Below, piece after piece: positions 1-7,742 of a stretch of 14,896 nt of DNA (its first letter is position 1; every line of letters begins with the position of its first letter). The notes below the pieces were generated by a model. The model saw only the letters and a list, made by a program, of their open reading frames with translations. It had not been told where the DNA came from and ran no database searches. The DNA comes from CAZFAT01 sp964517075 (lineage in GTDB: Bacteria > Acidobacteriota > Vicinamibacteria > Vicinamibacterales > SCN-69-37), in NCBI GenBank assembly GCA_964517075.1, contig CAZFAT010000060.1:1-14896 (forward strand), in the 5' to 3' direction. A program made the translations under genes and the position numbers.

Positions 1-587
1 ATCGTCGTCCCCGTGAGATCCGCCAGCTCCTGCCGGGCGAGCGGAAGCGGAATGAACGTGCCGCCCGCCTGGGGCACGCCCATCTGATCCGCCAGCTTGA
101 GGAACATCCGCGCGAAGCGCGACTCGACGCGGCCGCCCGTCAGCTCCGTCAGCCGCGTCGTCAGCTCGACCAGCCGGTGCGACAGGCTGCTCAGCAACCC
201 TCGGACGAGTGAGGGATGCTGCTCGAGGAGGGCGAAGAACGCGGGCCGCGGAATCAGCAGACAGGTCGCCGGCTCGATGGCCTCGGCCGACGCCGGGTAG
301 GGCCGCGACTCGTACGCGGCCACGGCGCCAAGCGGCCCGCCGGGGCCGAAAATCTCGAGGATGACATCGTGGCCTGCCGGACCGCGCTTGAACACCTTCA
401 CGCGGCCGCTGACGACCACGACGAAGTGATCCGACGAGTCGCCCTCCTCGAACACGCGCGCGCCGCGCTCGAAGGCACGCAGGTGCGCCACATTCGCGAT
501 CCGATCCCGATCCTCGGGGCCCACGCGGCGGAAGAGCGGAATCTGCGTCAGGGTGGCGGCCGGCGGACGAAGCACAGACTCGATCAT
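1..587 (-). CDS. Crp/Fnr-family transcriptional regulator (partial, 3' end off the left edge)
   Basis: Translating the minus strand from the ATG at 587 gives 195 codons open to the window edge, beginning MIESVLRPPAATLTQIPLF. Residues about 15-115 form a cyclic-nucleotide-binding-type beta-roll (FEEGDSSDHFVVVVSGRVKV, then ILEIFGPGGPLG). A long dimerisation helix follows (LVRGLLSSLSHRLVELTTRL), then the start of a Crp-type helix-turn-helix (LARQELADLTGTT), where the window ends. Only one cysteine (ATCLLI) is visible, so the N-terminal [4Fe-4S] cysteine set of classical FNR is absent. The signal could be NO, heme, redox or a nucleotide, and the sequence does not decide. It lies 47 bp downstream of the SCO gene on the same strand and is the obvious candidate regulator of the nos cluster. 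Family assignment is firm; target and ligand are inference. Confidence 0.93.
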   Translation of the reverse strand, partial: MIESVLRPPAATLTQIPLFRRVGPEDRDRIANVAHLRAFERGARVFEEGDSSDHFVVVVSGRVKVFKRGPAGHDVILEIFGPGGPLGAVAAYESRPYPASAEAIEPATCLLIPRPAFFALLEQHPSLVRGLLSSLSHRLVELTTRLTELTGGRVESRFARMFLKLADQMGVPQAGGTFIPLPLARQELADLTGTT

Positions 588-596
588 AGTGCGAAC

Positions 597-612
597 GTCC
601 GGACAGCCGGAC
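597..612 (-). other. Inverted repeat between the SCO gene and the Crp/Fnr gene
   Basis: Six-base arms GTCCGG (597-602) and CCGGAC (607-612) flank a 4-base loop ACAG. The hairpin lies 10 bases upstream of the regulator's ATG, where a ribosome-binding site would be, and no good Shine-Dalgarno sequence is seen there. It could dampen translation or act as a weak processing or termination element. No T-tract follows. Confidence 0.35.
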
Positions 613-634
613 CAGTCGCCCTGTGAGAAGCCCG

Positions 635-1525
635 TCAGTCCGCCGGCACCCGTGCGCGCAGCGTGCCGAGCACGTCCTCGGCCGCCCAGCCGGTGCCGCG
701 CCAGAGCTCGACCACTCGTCCCTCGGCGTCGATGAGCGCGGTCGCGAGCGTGTGGTCCAGCAGCGGACCGGTTCGCTCGGTGTGGACGGCGAACGCACGT
801 GTCAGCACCGCCACCTGATCCGGCGCGCCAGTGGCAAACCGCCAGCGGGTGAAGTCGGCCCCCATCGTTCGGCCGTACTCCGAGAGCACCTGCGGCGAGT
901 CGAACTCCGGGTCCAGACTGACGCTGAGCAACCACACCGCGGCGAGTGACGGGTCGGCGGCGAAGGCGCGCTGCAGTTGCCTGAAGTGCCCGACCACCCG
1001 GGGACAGAACTCCGGCAGCGGACACCGCGTGAACAGGAACGTCACGACGGTGGGGTGCCCGCGCAGGTCCTCGTCGGAGAGGGGGGCCCCACCCTGATCG
1101 ATGAGCCGGAAGGCCGGCACGACGTCGCCCGCCCGGAGCCGGGCGGACGGCGAGGATCGCGCCGCCGCGTACGCCGCCAACGCACGCTCATCGCGACCCG
1201 TAACGACGAAATCAGCGGCGCGCGAGGCCTGCTCGCCGACGCGCAGCGTGAACTGCACACGATCGCCCGGCGTGAGTCGCCCGGCATCACGCGGATCGGC
1301 CAGCGTCAGCGGCATCGTCATGGCCGGCATGAAGTCGGGAATCGCTTCGTGGGCGACGGACACCTGGCCGCCCTCGAGGATGGCAAGGATCAGACCCGTC
1401 GCCGCGAACTGGCGCTCCCCACCCGATGCAGTCCTGGCGCTGTCGCGGCCGCAGGCCGCCATGCCCAGCAAGGCCAGGATCAGACCGGCGGCGGCTCGTG
1501 TGTCGAGTTTCGAGTGCGAGGTCAT
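635..1525 (-). CDS. CusF-like/SCO1-SenC copper chaperone lipoprotein
   Basis: A 296-residue protein with an N-terminal lipoprotein signal (LGMAAC, lipidated Cys about 25). Residues ~40-115 look like a CusF-type copper-binding domain, with a His/Met cluster H59, M66, M69 and M71 (HEAIPDFMPAMTMPL). Residues ~130-296 are an SCO1/SenC thioredoxin-fold domain: cysteines C168 and C174 in TRCPLPEFCP, and the conserved downstream histidine H258 in LLDHTLATALID. SCO proteins deliver copper to CuA-type sites. Canonical SCO has CX3C; here the spacing is CX5C, a variant I recall in SCO relatives with this CPLP-FCP motif. It sits 39 bp after nosY on the same strand. As NosZ carries a CuA site and no nosL is present, copper delivery to NosZ is the likely job (inference). 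The ATG at 1525 has GGGAG 10 bases upstream. Confidence 0.9.
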   Translation of the reverse strand: MTSHSKLDTRAAAGLILALLGMAACGRDSARTASGGERQFAATGLILAILEGGQVSVAHEAIPDFMPAMTMPLTLADPRDAGRLTPGDRVQFTLRVGEQASRAADFVVTGRDERALAAYAAARSSPSARLRAGDVVPAFRLIDQGGAPLSDEDLRGHPTVVTFLFTRCPLPEFCPRVVGHFRQLQRAFAADPSLAAVWLLSVSLDPEFDSPQVLSEYGRTMGADFTRWRFATGAPDQVAVLTRAFAVHTERTGPLLDHTLATALIDAEGRVVELWRGTGWAAEDVLGTLRARVPAD

Positions 1526-1564
1526 GGCATGTTCGCTCCCAAGATTCGCGATCGGCGAGGCGCC

Positions 1565-2359
1565 TCAGGCGTCGAGACTCCGCCGCGCGCCGGCCAGGCC
1601 GGCAGCCAGTCCCGCCGATGTCCAGGATGCCAGCAGCAGGACGAGCCAGAGGCCGCCGTTGCCGATCCACCATCCGGCGAGGTCGCCGGCATCGAGGCCC
1701 GCCGGCGCCGCCTGCTCGATGCCGAAGAGGACGGTTACCCGGAGCGCGTCGAGCGGATTCAACATCAAGGCGGCCACCCAGAGGCCGGGGTTGCGATGCA
1801 CCCAGGGCGCACCCGCCACGGCCAGCAACAGCAGATCGGTGCCGAAAAGCAGCACGAACCAGACGCCAAGCGCGGCGAGCAGACCCCGCACGCGATCCCG
1901 CGCCCAGAAGCCGAGACCCAGGCCGACCGCGGCCAGGGCCAGGCTCAATCCGCCGGCCGCCGCGGCCACGGCGATCAGGCGTGTCGTCAGGCCGCCGGCC
2001 ATCGCCGCGGGCGCGATCAACAGCAGCGCCGCTGGCACCAGCAGCGCGGCCAGCCCCCCCGCCTTGCCCATCAGCCACGCCCACCGCGGCGCCGGCTGCG
2101 CAAAGAGCAGCGGGAACTCGTCCGACTCGCCGTGCGCGGAGTTGAGGCCGAGCAGCAGAGCCGAGAGCGAAAGGCAGTAGAGCACGGCGTGGAGCACCCA
2201 CCAGGGCGCGGCCTCGGCCGCGTCGGTGGCGGTGAAGAGCGGCAGCAGACCGGCCGCGAGGGCCAGCGACAGGTGCACGTGCAGAAACCGGTTCAGCCGG
2301 TTCGCCGCGAGCTCCCGCCAGAAAGCGGCCGACAGGGCGGCGGCGCTCGGCCCGGTCAT
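1565..2359 (-). CDS. nosY: NosY, ABC transporter permease for NosZ maturation
   Basis: A 264-residue polytopic membrane protein with about six hydrophobic segments (for example LVPAALLLIAPAAMAGGL, LSLALAAVGLGLGF and LLAALGVWFVLLFGTDLLLL). The FLHVHLSLALAAGLLPLF stretch near the N-terminus and the LNSAHGESDEFPLLFAQP segment fit NosY and related ABC-2 permeases. The reading frame stays open upstream, but the real start is the ATG at 2359, which overlaps the NosF stop codon as ATGA. NosY forms the membrane part of the NosDFY complex, which supplies an unresolved sulfur- or copper-related function for CuZ assembly. The protein is a little shorter than typical NosY (~275 residues). Function rests on position within the nos cluster as well as sequence. 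Confidence 0.87.
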   Translation of the reverse strand: MTGPSAAALSAAFWRELAANRLNRFLHVHLSLALAAGLLPLFTATDAAEAAPWWVLHAVLYCLSLSALLLGLNSAHGESDEFPLLFAQPAPRWAWLMGKAGGLAALLVPAALLLIAPAAMAGGLTTRLIAVAAAAGGLSLALAAVGLGLGFWARDRVRGLLAALGVWFVLLFGTDLLLLAVAGAPWVHRNPGLWVAALMLNPLDALRVTVLFGIEQAAPAGLDAGDLAGWWIGNGGLWLVLLLASWTSAGLAAGLAGARRSLDA

Positions 2360-3075
2360 TCCCGCCGCCGCCTTCCACCGCCGGCGCTGACGAGCGACGG
2401 ATAGGGCAACGCGAACGGGAACGCGTCGCGCAGCCGGTCGGGAGGCAGCTCGCGGCTGACCTGGCCGCCGTGCATTACCAGGCAGCGATCGGTGTGCGCG
2501 TCCCACTCGCCGAGCAGGTGCGTCGACACGAGGACCGTCTGCCCGCGCCGGGCCGCCGATCGAAGTTCCCCCTGCAGGTGCCGGCGCCAGTCGGGATCGA
2601 GGCTCAGGCCCGGCTCGTCGAGCACCAGGACCGCCGCCTCGGGCAGCCAGAGCACGGCCAGCGCGAGCCGCTGCCGCAAGCCGCCCGACAGCCGCCCGGT
2701 CGGCACGTCGAGGCGGTCGGCCAATCCCCACTGGTCAGCGACCGCGGCCACGCGGGGCAACGGCACGTTGCGAAGACGGGCGTAGAACGTGAGGATCCGG
2801 CCGGCGCTCAACTGGCGGTGAAAGGAGGGCGACTGGGGCAGAAACGATAGCGCCGCCAGCGCGGCCCGCCGGTCTCGGGCCAGGCGGTGGCCGCCGATGA
2901 CAATCTGCCCGCCGTCCAGCGTCGACAGGCCGGCGATGAGGCGCATCGTCGTGGTCTTGCCGCATCCGTTCGCACCAACGAGCAGCGTGACCTCGCCAGG
3001 GCGCGCGACGAATGCGAGGTCGTGGAGGACCCGGTGGGCGCCGTAGGACTTGGTGACGGCGTCGAGGGTGATCAT
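2356..3075 (-). CDS. nosF: NosF, ABC transporter ATPase for NosZ maturation
   Basis: A 239-residue ABC ATPase with every catalytic motif: Walker A GANGCGKT (34-41), Q-loop Q81, signature LSGGLRQ (129-135), Walker B VLVLDE (149-154) and H-loop H186 (VSTHLLGEWD). The start is the ATG at 3075, which overlaps the nosD stop (ATGA), and the gene ends in the same kind of overlap with nosY. The longer in-frame reading to 3216 has no support. NosF energises the NosDFY complex from the cytoplasm. The protein lacks most of the C-terminal extension of ~300-residue NosF proteins and ends in a basic tail (GGGRRRRE). As a stand-alone sequence it could be any ABC-2 type ATPase; its place between nosD and nosY makes the call. 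Confidence 0.92.
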   Translation of the reverse strand: MITLDAVTKSYGAHRVLHDLAFVARPGEVTLLVGANGCGKTTTMRLIAGLSTLDGGQIVIGGHRLARDRRAALAALSFLPQSPSFHRQLSAGRILTFYARLRNVPLPRVAAVADQWGLADRLDVPTGRLSGGLRQRLALAVLWLPEAAVLVLDEPGLSLDPDWRRHLQGELRSAARRGQTVLVSTHLLGEWDAHTDRCLVMHGGQVSRELPPDRLRDAFPFALPYPSLVSAGGGRRRRE

Positions 3076-4391
3076 CGATGTTGGGACCGGACGAGCGGCG
3101 ATGGGTCCGACACGCCGGCCAGTCCGGGCAGGGCGAGTCGGCTGTAGACGAATCGCAGCAGCCGCTCGCCGGGACTCCCCGCCAGCAGCCCGATGACGGG
3201 GAAGGGCCGGCGCCACTCGCCGAACAGGTCCAGCTCGCGGTGCGGCAGGTCGCCGATGCCGTCGCCGTTCAGATCCAGATGCGCCGCCCCCTGCCAGTAG
3301 TTGCCGCGGCCGGCATCGGCCCAGCGATTCGACGCGCTGTCGCCGGCCGTTTCTACCGGGTGCACGTTGCCGGCGAACGTGTTGCCGGTGAAGACGTTCT
3401 CGTTGGAGCTGTTGCCGATGTGCAGGCCGACGTGATTGTTCGTGACGAGGTTGTCCACGACCCGGTTGGCCTGGCCGTTTTCCATGAACAGCCCCATGGT
3501 GTTGCCCGTCAGTGCGTTGTCGCGGATCTCGGTCCGATCGACCGAGTGCAGCAGCAGACCGTAGGCACGCTGGCTGCGGTTGGCCGTGAACTGGTTGCGC
3601 CGGAGCACCAGGCCCTGTGAGTACATCAACGCCGCGCCGGCGGCGTTCTCGCGAAAGAGGTTGTCGTCGAAGCGGTTGTCATCGGAGTACATGTAGTGCA
3701 GGCCGTAACGCGCCCGGGCAATGTCGTTGTGGCGAATCTCCGACCGATCCACGAACGAGAAGTAGATCCCGTCGCGCGTGTCACGGATGACGTTGTCGGC
3801 GACGACGTGCCCCGACGAGTTCCAGAAGTGGAGGCCGTTGCCGCGGCGGTCCTGGGCGAGCGAGACCTCGCACATCTCGCCCGCACCCGGCCCCGATGCG
3901 CCCGCGAAGGGATCGACGCGTTCCAGGGTCCAGGACTTGCCGGTGATCGTGTTCGCCTCCACGCGCACGTGGTCGGCCTGGCGCACGTAGACGCCATGAA
4001 GCGAGTCGGCGATCCGATTGCCGCGGATGACCGCGCGCGGCCCCGTGACGTGGATGGCGGCGTGATCGGCCATCAGGTTCAGGCCCGAGTCGCGAATCTC
4101 GAACCCCTCCACCACGACGTCTGGGGCACGAATGGCGACGACATGGGTCTGCCCGTCGCCTCGCAGCAGCGCCTGTCCGTGGCCCCGCAAGTGCACGGGT
4201 CGTGTGACGACGAACGGCCCGCGGTGCTCGCCCGCCGGCACGTCGATCACCTCGCCGGGAGCGGCCGCGGCCAGTCGATCCTGAAGCCAGGTGCCGTGGT
4301 CGCGCGGGGGCGCGTTCGCCGCGCGGGCGTTCGCCCACGCCACGGCGAGACACGCGGCGACCACGAGTCGCCGGGCGACCGGTCGGATCAC
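3072..4391 (-). CDS. nosD: NosD, periplasmic beta-helix protein for CuZ assembly
   Basis: A 439-residue protein with a Sec signal peptide (LVVAACLAVAWANARAANA, cleavage near residue 25). The rest is dominated by right-handed beta-helix (PbH1) turns of the form N-x-hydrophobic-x(n)-G-hydrophobic-Y: GNRIADSLHGVYV, DNVIRDTRDGIYF, HNDIARARYGLHY, DNALTGNTMGLFM and DNLVTNNHVGLHI, among others. This is the architecture of NosD, the periplasmic partner of NosFY needed to build the CuZ centre of N2O reductase. Length is close to the usual ~430-440. The GTG start at 4391 is chosen because an AAGGAGG Shine-Dalgarno lies 8 bases upstream, the signal peptide follows directly, and the codon overlaps the preceding gene's stop (GTGA). 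The longer reading frame to 4724 merely overlaps the upstream gene. Confidence 0.95.
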   Translation of the reverse strand: MIRPVARRLVVAACLAVAWANARAANAPPRDHGTWLQDRLAAAAPGEVIDVPAGEHRGPFVVTRPVHLRGHGQALLRGDGQTHVVAIRAPDVVVEGFEIRDSGLNLMADHAAIHVTGPRAVIRGNRIADSLHGVYVRQADHVRVEANTITGKSWTLERVDPFAGASGPGAGEMCEVSLAQDRRGNGLHFWNSSGHVVADNVIRDTRDGIYFSFVDRSEIRHNDIARARYGLHYMYSDDNRFDDNLFRENAAGAALMYSQGLVLRRNQFTANRSQRAYGLLLHSVDRTEIRDNALTGNTMGLFMENGQANRVVDNLVTNNHVGLHIGNSSNENVFTGNTFAGNVHPVETAGDSASNRWADAGRGNYWQGAAHLDLNGDGIGDLPHRELDLFGEWRRPFPVIGLLAGSPGERLLRFVYSRLALPGLAGVSDPSPLVRSQHR

Positions 4392-5008
4392 GCGGCGGCC
4401 TCCTTCCGAGAGAACCAGATCGCGGTCAGCAGGACCAGGAGGAACAGCACCAGACAGGCCGATCCCCACAGCGGGAGGCTCGTCTGGACGAAGTTGGCGA
4501 TCTGCTGCCGCCCGATGAGGACCGGCATGAACGGTTCGATCGTCATCGGGGCCTTCGGGTCGAGGTGATGCCCGTAGCTGTAGAGGCGGTACGCAAAGCT
4601 GCCGAGGGAGAACGCGCTGAAGTAGCAGAACAGGACGACGAGGTCCACCACGGTGGTGATGCGGCCGATCACGACCGCGCGCAGGCCCAGCAGCACGAAG
4701 ACGCCGATCGCGAACGGAATCCACTGCATCTCGATGAAGTCCGCCTCCGCGATGGGCTTCATGCCGATGTAGTGGTTCAGCATATTGATTTCCTGCAAGT
4801 CGTTGCCCTCATTGCCGGCCACGATCTTGTAGGTGTACATCTCGAGCGTCAGGCCCTCCTGATACTGTGGCGCCACGAGCTGAATGCGCCACAGCGGCAG
4901 GAAGGCGCCGACGACCAGCGCCGCGATGCCGGCCAGCAGGACCACGCGGGACCGGCCCGACAGCGGCCGGTCCAGCGCCTGTTGAATCGAACGGAACCTG
5001 CTGGACAC
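4388..5008 (-). CDS. nosB: NosB-like polytopic membrane protein
   Basis: A 206-residue protein with four predicted membrane segments (VVLLAGIAALVVGAFLPLW; MQWIPFAIGVFVLLGL; VVDLVVLFCYFSAFSLGSFA; LWGSACLVLFLLVLLTAIWF). A large loop after the first segment carries LVAPQYQEGLTLEMYTYKIV and INMLNHYIGMKPI, and a second loop carries YGHHLDPKAPM. These Met/His-containing motifs, and the position directly between nosZ and nosD, match the NosB-type membrane protein that marks clade II nos clusters. Its biochemical role is not established, though it is linked to N2O reductase activity or maturation. The GTG start at 5008 has GGAGG 8 bases upstream, 18 bp after the nosZ stop. The symbol is assigned from synteny and motif memory, not a database search. 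Confidence 0.8.
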   Translation of the reverse strand: MSSRFRSIQQALDRPLSGRSRVVLLAGIAALVVGAFLPLWRIQLVAPQYQEGLTLEMYTYKIVAGNEGNDLQEINMLNHYIGMKPIAEADFIEMQWIPFAIGVFVLLGLRAVVIGRITTVVDLVVLFCYFSAFSLGSFAYRLYSYGHHLDPKAPMTIEPFMPVLIGRQQIANFVQTSLPLWGSACLVLFLLVLLTAIWFSRKEAAA

Positions 5009-5026
5009 GGCCCGAACCTCCAGTGG

Positions 5027-6895
5027 CTATCTCGGTCGCACGGCGAGATAGCCTGACATCTCCTGATGCAGCGCCGAACAGAAGTTCGTGCAGTAGAACG
5101 GGAACACCCCGGTCTTGCCCACGGTGAAGCGGACGGTCTTCGTCTCGCCCGGATCGACGACGACGTTGATGTTGTGCTCGGCAATCCCGAGGCCGTGAAT
5201 CATGTCCGTGGTCTGCTCGGCGTTCGTGAGGTGGATGGTCACCTCGTCGCCCGCCGTCACTTCGATCTGATCGGGCACGAGCCGGCTGCGAATCGCCATC
5301 ATCTTCACGGCCACGCGGTTGCCGCTGCGGGTGACCGAGGTCTCCGCCGCGGCCCACACCGCCTGCGGATGGGTGCTCTCGGCCCGGGGATAGACCTCGA
5401 TCGGCGCGATCCGGTCGGCTTTGAGAATCTGCGCGAAGTGCGGCTCGGGTTCCGTGAATGCCTCGTACAGCATCGCCATCTTCTCGCCCGAGATGTCGAT
5501 CAGCTGGCTCGTCTCCGGCTGTGAGGGGCCGACCGACAGGTGGCGGCCCTTCGAGAGCTTGTTCATGGCCACCAGGTACCGGCCGTACGGCTCACGGGTG
5601 TCGCTGCCCCCGATGACCAGGTGTCCGATGTTGTGGTGCACGGGGATCTTGTCCAGGACGACCCGGTTCAGGTCTGCCCGATCCTCGTTGGACCAGGGCG
5701 GGAGCCGCCACTTCGTGACCACCGACTCGATGAACAGGGAGGTGTATGCGTTGCCGCGTCCGTCGTACTGCGTGTGCAGCGGGCCGAGCCCGACCGGCAC
5801 TTCCCCCTCGAGAATCGCGTCGTGCCGCAGCACCGGGATGCCGCGCACCTCTCCCTCGAACTGGCGGCTGGTGATCGCCGCCTGGATCTTCTCGAAGTCG
5901 AACACGCTGGCGACGGGCGCCAGCTTGCCGGAGGCGACGATCCAGCGGCCGGTGGGATCGGTGTCGATGCCATGCGGAGACTTCGGCACGGGGACGTAAT
6001 ACATGACCCCGGGAGCCTTGGCCGGATCGATCACCGGCACGCCACCGACCATCGTCGTCCGGCCGTCACGCACCGCCTGCTCGGCCGCGCGCCAGTTGAC
6101 GAAGGCCGCGTAATCGCGGTCGCCCTGCGTGGAGGTGGCCTCCAGCGTCTCGTGCGCCATCTCCGAGTTGTAGGACGTCCAGAACGCCCAGCCCGAGCTG
6201 GGCCCCTTGCCCGTCGAACCAAGATCCCAGTTGAACGGCGGCGTCAGAACCTGCCAGCCGACCGTCAACGTGCCGTCCTTGGGATCGACCCTGAGTCCGC
6301 TCACCATGCCGCTGTACTCGGTCTCGTAGCTCGACACCGAGGCGAAGCGTCCCTTCGGCAGCGGCACGGAGAACCGTGTCGCGACCAGCACGTACTCCGA
6401 GTTCTCGGTGAGGAACGACGAGCCGTGGGTGCCGCTGGAGTTGGGAATCGGTCCGAAGATCTGCTTCGTCTTGAAGTCGCGGAGATCGATGCGCGCGACG
6501 CGGTTGTTCGCATTGTCGTTCACGAAGAGCCAGCGGCCGTCGTACAGGCCGTCGGTCTGGGAGAGGCCCGGGTGGTGCATGTCACCCCAGGTGAACTCGC
6601 CGAGCATGGCCTTCGTTTCCTCGTCGAATCCGTATCCGGTCGCCGGATAAGGCGCGAACACGGGAATCGTGGCGATGTGCCGCATAGAGGGAATGCCGGC
6701 CACGTACACCTGGCCCGAATGCCCGCCCGAATAGAAGAGGTAGAACTCGTCCATCGCGCCGGGGGCGACGAACGTGCGGCCGGCCGCCGAGGCATCGGTA
6801 CCCGCCGCCGGGGCGCGGCCCGGCGAGCCGCAGCCCACCGCGAGCCCTCCGACGACAAGGACGGCACCGATCGAGAGATGGAATCGCGTCAACAT
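5027..6895 (-). CDS. nosZ: Nitrous oxide reductase NosZ, clade II (atypical), predicted lipoprotein
   Basis: A 622-residue reductase converting N2O to N2 in the periplasm. The seven CuZ histidines are all present: H107 and H108 (GDMHHPG), H157 (GTHG), H308 (SPHG), H374 (GPLHT), H425 (NIGH) and H486 (EPEPH). The H374-H425 and H425-H486 spacings (51 and 61) equal those of Pseudomonas stutzeri NosZ. The C-terminal cupredoxin domain has the CuA ligands H567 (DMIHGLG), C602 and C606 (YCTNFC), H610 and M613. The N-terminus is a hydrophobic Sec signal with a lipobox (LAVGC, Cys22) and no twin-arginine motif, as in clade II and unlike Tat-exported clade I enzymes. The ATG at 6895 is preferred, with GGAG 9 bases upstream. 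An in-frame TTG at 6931 would overlap the cupredoxin gene. Confidence 0.98.
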   Translation of the reverse strand: MLTRFHLSIGAVLVVGGLAVGCGSPGRAPAAGTDASAAGRTFVAPGAMDEFYLFYSGGHSGQVYVAGIPSMRHIATIPVFAPYPATGYGFDEETKAMLGEFTWGDMHHPGLSQTDGLYDGRWLFVNDNANNRVARIDLRDFKTKQIFGPIPNSSGTHGSSFLTENSEYVLVATRFSVPLPKGRFASVSSYETEYSGMVSGLRVDPKDGTLTVGWQVLTPPFNWDLGSTGKGPSSGWAFWTSYNSEMAHETLEATSTQGDRDYAAFVNWRAAEQAVRDGRTTMVGGVPVIDPAKAPGVMYYVPVPKSPHGIDTDPTGRWIVASGKLAPVASVFDFEKIQAAITSRQFEGEVRGIPVLRHDAILEGEVPVGLGPLHTQYDGRGNAYTSLFIESVVTKWRLPPWSNEDRADLNRVVLDKIPVHHNIGHLVIGGSDTREPYGRYLVAMNKLSKGRHLSVGPSQPETSQLIDISGEKMAMLYEAFTEPEPHFAQILKADRIAPIEVYPRAESTHPQAVWAAAETSVTRSGNRVAVKMMAIRSRLVPDQIEVTAGDEVTIHLTNAEQTTDMIHGLGIAEHNINVVVDPGETKTVRFTVGKTGVFPFYCTNFCSALHQEMSGYLAVRPR

Positions 6896-6920
6896 GGCGT
6901 GGGTCTCCAAGGGGGAACGG

Positions 6921-7466
6921 TTACTCGACAATCAGCACGCCCTGCATGCCGACCTGGAAGTGCCCGGGGAACGAACAGAGGAAGACGTACCGGCCCGGCG
7001 CCGTCGGCGCGGTGAACGTCACCGTGTCCTGTTCGGCCGGGCCGAGCAGCTTCGTGGCGGCCAGAATGTCGGCCTTCCGCGCCGCCGGTACGTAGTCGGT
7101 CGTGGGCGACTCGGCCGCCGTGCTGACGAAGGCCAGCGCATCGACTCCAGCGGCCAGCAGGACCCAGTTGTGCCCCATCGAGAACTTGGGCGTCTGTCCC
7201 TTGTTGATCAGGGTGACGCTCAGCCGTTCGCCCGGCGTGGCGCGAATCTCGGTGAGGTTGAACTTGATGGTGTCGTCGCCGGTGATCTCGACCTGGCGGC
7301 CGTCATGCGCGGCCGGCGCGCCGGCCGGGCCCGGTGCTCCAACCGGGGCGACCGCCGGCGGCGCGGCCGTGCCCGGCGACTCCGGCGAACCGCACGCCGC
7401 GACGGCCACGGCCAGCAGCAGTATCAACGGCAGATAGGTAGCGGTCATCGGAGTCCTTCGAATCAT
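6921..7466 (-). CDS. Azurin-like blue copper lipoprotein, candidate electron donor to NosZ
   Basis: A 181-residue protein with a signal peptide and lipobox (VAVAAC, Cys25). A Pro/Ala/Gly-rich linker follows (residues ~30-53), then an azurin/plastocyanin-type cupredoxin domain. Type-1 copper ligands are visible: H99 (FSMGHNW), C164, H169 and M174 (FLCSFPGHFQVGM). Cys-to-His spacing is the azurin-like 5, and Cys-to-Met is 10 rather than azurin's 9. The ATG at 7466 is chosen because AGGAG lies 7 bases upstream; an ATG at 7448 is a weaker alternative, and the frame further upstream is unsupported. It is 25 bp upstream of nosZ and surely co-transcribed. Anchored in the membrane, it could carry electrons to the CuA site of NosZ in place of cytochrome c. 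That role is inference; the fold and ligands are seen directly. Confidence 0.92.
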   Translation of the reverse strand: MIRRTPMTATYLPLILLLAVAVAACGSPESPGTAAPPAVAPVGAPGPAGAPAAHDGRQVEITGDDTIKFNLTEIRATPGERLSVTLINKGQTPKFSMGHNWVLLAAGVDALAFVSTAAESPTTDYVPAARKADILAATKLLGPAEQDTVTFTAPTAPGRYVFLCSFPGHFQVGMQGVLIVE

Positions 7467-7742
7467 CAATGTCTCCTGTGCGCGGTCGCGTGTTGTCGCC
7501 GAGTGCGTTCGGTGCAACCAAGGCAAGGCACGTGCCGGCGCCGCCTCTCCACCCGCCGCATCTGGCATGTCCTCTCCGAGGTGGCGGCCCGGCGGACTGC
7601 GCGTAACCCCGCAGAACTGGGAACTATCGCCCGTGCGTCCAGCCGATCACCAGACTCGCGCGTGGAGGAATATCGTGCGGAACATCCCGCAAGACGTGCA
7701 GAGGCCACGTCCCGCAGTCTCACATCAGGGGAGAGGACGCCC

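Noticed and set aside
977..2404. Long plus-strand open frames (475 and 359 residues) opposite the SCO and nosY genes
   Set aside because: They are low-complexity Arg/Gln/Pro/Gly translations antisense to well-supported genes, typical of GC-rich DNA.
2356..3216. Longer versions of NosF, NosY and NosD using upstream in-frame starts
   Set aside because: The extensions overlap the previous gene, lack homology, and ignore the ATGA/GTGA couplings that fix the starts.
5027..6895. Apparent loss of a CuZ histidine, since the GPLHPEN motif of clade I is GPSQPET here
   Set aside because: The seventh ligand is the His of EPEPH, 61 residues after the NIGH histidine, exactly the known spacing, so all seven ligands are present.
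3078..7015. Long plus-strand open frames opposite nosD, nosB and nosZ
   Set aside because: Same antisense effect; no domain or Shine-Dalgarno supports them, while the minus strand carries clear motif-rich proteins.
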